Positions 61,077 to 64,000 of a stretch of 64,000 bases of DNA are shown piece after piece. Position 1 is the first letter of the stretch. Each line of letters begins with the position of its first letter. Below the pieces are notes generated by a model. The model made no database searches. It was not told where the DNA came from and saw nothing but the letters and a program-made list of their open reading frames with translations. A program made the translations under genes and the position numbers. This stretch comes from Sorangium cellulosum (GTDB lineage: Bacteria > Myxococcota_A > Polyangia > Polyangiales > Polyangiaceae), in assembly GCF_002950945.1 (NCBI RefSeq), contig NZ_CP012673.1:11886001-11950000 (forward strand). The letters are read 5' to 3'.

Positions 61077-63737
61077 ACGAGGACTGTCCGCGTCGCGTCC
61101 ACCGCCGAGCACCGCCGCCTCGATGAGGAGCGCGAGCGCCTCCTCCGCTGGAAGCACTGGGGCCCGTACCTGTCGGAGCGGGCGTGGGGCACGGTGCGCG
61201 AGGACTACAGCGCTACCGGGGATGCGTGGGGCTTCTTCCCGCACGATCACGCACGGAGCCGCGCCTATCGCTGGAACGAGGACGGCCTCGGCGGCCTCTG
61301 CGATCGGCACCAGATCTTGTGTCTCGCCGTCGCGGTCTGGAACGAGAAGGACCCGATCTTGAAGGAGCGGGCCTTCGGTCTGACCGGTCCGGAAGGCAAC
61401 CACGGCGAGGATGTCAAGGAGATCTACTACTACGAGGACGCGACGCCGACCTCCAGTTACCTGCGTTACCTGTACCGGTACCCGCAGCGGCCGTTCCCGT
61501 ACGAGGATCTCATTGCCGCGGCGCGCGTGCGCGGCCTGTCGGACAGCGAGGTGGATCTCCCTGACCTCGGCGTCTTCGACGGGGACCGGTACTTCGATGT
61601 GTTCGTCGAGTACGCGAAGCGGAGCCCGAGCGACATCCTGATGGTCATCACCGTGGTGAACCGCGGCCCCGAGGCCGCGCCGATCCACGTGCTCCCGCAC
61701 CTCTGGTTCCGCAACACCTGGTCCTGGAGCGAGCCGCCCGGTCCGATCCCGGAGATCCGGGCCATGCAGACCGACGCTGGCCACGTGATGCTGCGCGCGG
61801 CGCACCCGGAGCAGGGCGCGCATCATCTGTACATCGAGGGCAGTCCGGAGCTTCTGTTCACGAACAACGAGACGAACCACGAGCGGCTCCACGGCGCCCC
61901 GTCGCGCACGCCGTACGTCAAGGATGCGTTTCACCACCGTGTGGTTCACGGCGACGCGGGGCGGGTGAACCCGGAGCGGCGCGGCACGAAGGCCGCGAGC
62001 TGGCATCGCCTCGAGGTGCCGCCGGGCGGGAGCCGGCGGATCCTGCTGCGGCTCACCCAGGAAGTGATCCAGCGACCGTTCGACTGCGCGGACGAGCTCC
62101 TGGAGACGCGGCGCAAGGAGGCGGACGAGTTCTACCTGGCCGTCCAGGGCCCTCATCTCTCGGAGGATCGCCGCGCCATCCAGCGCCAGGCGGCGGCGGG
62201 GTTGTTCTGGACGATGCAGTTCTATCACTACGACGTCGACACGTGGCTCCGCGGTGACGTCGAGGCACCGCCGCCCGAGCGGCTCCGGGGCCGCAACATG
62301 CACTGGCGGCACATCTCCGTGGCCGACGTGATCTCGATGCCCGACACCTGGGAGTACCCCTGGTTCGCGGCCTGGGATCTCGCGTTCCATGCGGTCGCGC
62401 TGGCCTCGATCGACATCGATCTCGCGAAGGCGCAGCTGAAGCTGATGGTCAAGGAGTGGTACCAGCACCCGAACGGGCAGCTGCCGGCGTACGAGTGGGA
62501 GTTTTCCGACCTGAACCCCCCGGTGCACGCCTGGGCGACGTACCAGCTCTACAAGATCGAGCGCAAGCAGCGCGGCGTGGGCGACCGGGTGTTCCTGGAG
62601 CGCGTGTTCCACAAGCTCCTCATCAACTTCGCCTGGTGGGTCAACAAGCGCGACGCCGAGGGGAACAACGTGTTCGAGGGGGGGTTCCTTGGCCTCGACA
62701 ACATCTCGCTCTTCGATCGGAGCGAGCGCCTCCCTCCGGGGATGCGCCTGGAGCAGGCGGACGCCACTGCGTGGATGGCCATGTACTGCCTCGACCTCAT
62801 GCGTATCGCGCTGGAGCTCGCGCTCGACAACTCTGCGTACGAGGATCTGGCCAGCAAGTTCTTCGAGCACTTCCTGCGGATCGCGCACGCGCTCCATCAT
62901 GCGACCGACGGTCGGCTGCCGCTCTGGTCCGAGGAGGACGGCTTCTACTTCGACATCCTGGCCGCGGGCGGCAGGTCGCGGCACCTCAAGATCCGCTCGG
63001 CGGTGGGCCTCATCCCTCTCTGCGCGGTGCACGTCATCACGCCGGAGATCTACGGCAAGCTCGCGAATTTCCGGCGCCGGACCGAGTGGTTCCTCCGCAA
63101 GAACCCCGCGCTCGCCGAGGCCATCACGGTGCGTCCGGATGGCCGCCAGGTGCTCTCTGCGGTGACGCCTGGCCGTCTGGAGCGGGTGCTCATGCACCTG
63201 TTCGATGAGGACAAGTTTCTCTCGCCGTTCGGCCCGCGCTCACTCTCCAAGGAGCACATGGCCGCGCCTGTCCGGCTTGGGCTCGATGAGTTCCAGGCGC
63301 ATCACACGGTCGGCTACGAGCCAGGCGAATCGGTCACGCGCATGAAGGGAGGCAACTCCAACTGGCGTGGCCCGATCTGGTACCCGCTCGGCTATCTTCT
63401 TTATCGCTCGCTGCTCCGGCTCGATCACGGCTTCGGCGACGTGCTCACGATCCCGCCCATCGGCGGCTACGGTCCGCGCACCCTGCGCGACGGAGCGCAC
63501 GAGCTCGCGCGACGTCTGGTCGCGATCTTCGAGCGAGACCGGGAGGGTCGCCGCCCGGTGTATGGCGAGCACCCGTTGTTCCAGCGCGATCCCCACTTCC
63601 GGGACCGTTTGTTCTTCTTCGAGTACTTCCACGGCGACACCGGCGCGGGGCTCGGCGCATCGCACCAGACCGGCTGGACTGCGCTCGTCGGGGATCTGAT
63701 CCTCCGCGCAGGTCGGCAGGGGCGCCCTCATTCATAA
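61074..63737 (+). CDS. MGH1/GH63-like glucosidase
   Basis: 887 residues. N-terminal domain starts EHRRLDEERERLLRWKHWGPYLSERAWGTVREDYSATGDAW, typical of the large bacterial proteins related to eukaryotic glucosidase I and to mannosylglycerate hydrolases. The (alpha/alpha)6 catalytic region from about 380 has DTWEYPWFAAWDLAFH and NPPVHAWATYQLY, then FLGLDNISLFDRSERLPPG and a final GGNSNWRGPIWYPLGYLLYRS, with acidic residues in the expected places. No signal peptide, so it acts in the cytoplasm, perhaps on an alpha-glucoside such as a compatible solute or storage oligosaccharide. ATG 61074 chosen; GTG 61032 is in frame. Confidence 0.92.
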   Translation: MTRTVRVASTAEHRRLDEERERLLRWKHWGPYLSERAWGTVREDYSATGDAWGFFPHDHARSRAYRWNEDGLGGLCDRHQILCLAVAVWNEKDPILKERAFGLTGPEGNHGEDVKEIYYYEDATPTSSYLRYLYRYPQRPFPYEDLIAAARVRGLSDSEVDLPDLGVFDGDRYFDVFVEYAKRSPSDILMVITVVNRGPEAAPIHVLPHLWFRNTWSWSEPPGPIPEIRAMQTDAGHVMLRAAHPEQGAHHLYIEGSPELLFTNNETNHERLHGAPSRTPYVKDAFHHRVVHGDAGRVNPERRGTKAASWHRLEVPPGGSRRILLRLTQEVIQRPFDCADELLETRRKEADEFYLAVQGPHLSEDRRAIQRQAAAGLFWTMQFYHYDVDTWLRGDVEAPPPERLRGRNMHWRHISVADVISMPDTWEYPWFAAWDLAFHAVALASIDIDLAKAQLKLMVKEWYQHPNGQLPAYEWEFSDLNPPVHAWATYQLYKIERKQRGVGDRVFLERVFHKLLINFAWWVNKRDAEGNNVFEGGFLGLDNISLFDRSERLPPGMRLEQADATAWMAMYCLDLMRIALELALDNSAYEDLASKFFEHFLRIAHALHHATDGRLPLWSEEDGFYFDILAAGGRSRHLKIRSAVGLIPLCAVHVITPEIYGKLANFRRRTEWFLRKNPALAEAITVRPDGRQVLSAVTPGRLERVLMHLFDEDKFLSPFGPRSLSKEHMAAPVRLGLDEFQAHHTVGYEPGESVTRMKGGNSNWRGPIWYPLGYLLYRSLLRLDHGFGDVLTIPPIGGYGPRTLRDGAHELARRLVAIFERDREGRRPVYGEHPLFQRDPHFRDRLFFFEYFHGDTGAGLGASHQTGWTALVGDLILRAGRQGRPHS

Positions 63738-64000
63738 CGTCCGGGCTGTGCGGCAGGCCGCAAAGAGGTAGTGCCAAGCGGAACGCGCCGGCGGGTGGGG
63801 CCGCGCGGCGGGGGCGGGCGGGCGCTGGCCATCCGGCAAGACTGGGACGAGGGAGCTTGCGCTGGGAACACCGCCCGGCATGTCTCCCTTCGGGCCTCGC
63901 CAGCTGGGACGTTTCGTTGCGCGCCACACAAGGCGCGCCTGCAGCCTCGAGCCTGCTGAGACCTTATGGCACCTTGGTCGGTGCTCGGCGCGCCCGCCCG
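63738..64000. other. Non-coding end of window
   Basis: About 260 bp after the glucosidase stop. Only short Arg/Pro-rich frames. No clear terminator or RNA. The next gene lies beyond the window. Confidence 0.5.

Overview
The window is very GC-rich DNA with third-position G/C codons nearly throughout. It carries lipoprotein-rich operons, a eukaryotic-type Ser/Thr kinase, a DUF2007-like protein, glycine-rich RRM protein and very Pro/Ala-rich membrane proteins. Together these point to a myxobacterium of the Sorangium/Polyangiales type. This is inferred from gene style, not from a marker gene search. The window is chromosomal and mostly housekeeping. I see no rRNA, CRISPR array, intact insertion sequence, prophage or biosynthetic megasynthase.

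Layout. 1-4987 (minus): a translationally coupled operon of MoxR ATPase, large membrane protein with an amidotransferase-like fold, ABC ATPase and ABC-2 permease (cut by the window edge). 5065-6625 (plus): a lipoprotein and a coiled-coil membrane protein. 6631-8701 (minus): cysA-like ATPase and cysK. 9015-12843 (plus): epimerase, polyisoprenyl-type glycosyltransferase, methyltransferase and a YbhN-like membrane protein, probably a glycolipid module. 12979-18756: small TM protein, DUF2079 membrane protein plus universal stress protein, ammonium transporter, YebC. 18848-28670: CAAX-type protease and coaBC, DUF2007-like protein and trpS, VanW-like protein, Ser/Thr kinase, uvrC. 28671-32603 is a decayed stretch: an amidohydrolase pseudogene, one small winged-helix/histone-like protein gene, and 1.3 kb with no convincing gene.

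32604-44547: a TPR protein and a DUF2062-methyltransferase fusion, an M23 peptidase, rplM-rpsI with a good promoter and intrinsic terminator, two tRNA-Ser genes, an NtrY-like histidine kinase, glmS, an MFS transporter and an RRM protein. 44879-54003: an RND (MMPL) exporter operon with an FG-GAP protein and a Tat-exported solute-binding-like protein, def, murF and a Pro-rich repeat membrane protein. 54529-63737: leuS, a trypsin-like lipoprotein, an LpoB / COG3014 / parvulin lipoprotein set likely acting on the envelope, and an MGH1/GH63-like glucosidase.

Three themes recur. First, a -10-like hexamer (TAnnnT) lies exactly 6 nt before the start codon of at least four genes, with two more at 7-8 nt, which suggests leaderless mRNAs. 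Second, in-frame minisatellites expand within conserved proteins (CoaBC twice, UvrC, the histidine kinase, a Pro-rich protein), and similar non-coding tandem repeats lie at 10011, 16331 and 29460. Third, genes inside operons are joined by 4-bp ATGA/GTGA overlaps. I found no clearly undescribed defence or metabolic system. The best leads are the leaderless promoter pattern, the MoxR-ABC operon, the DUF2062-methyltransferase fusion and the poly-C tract at the RND gene start.
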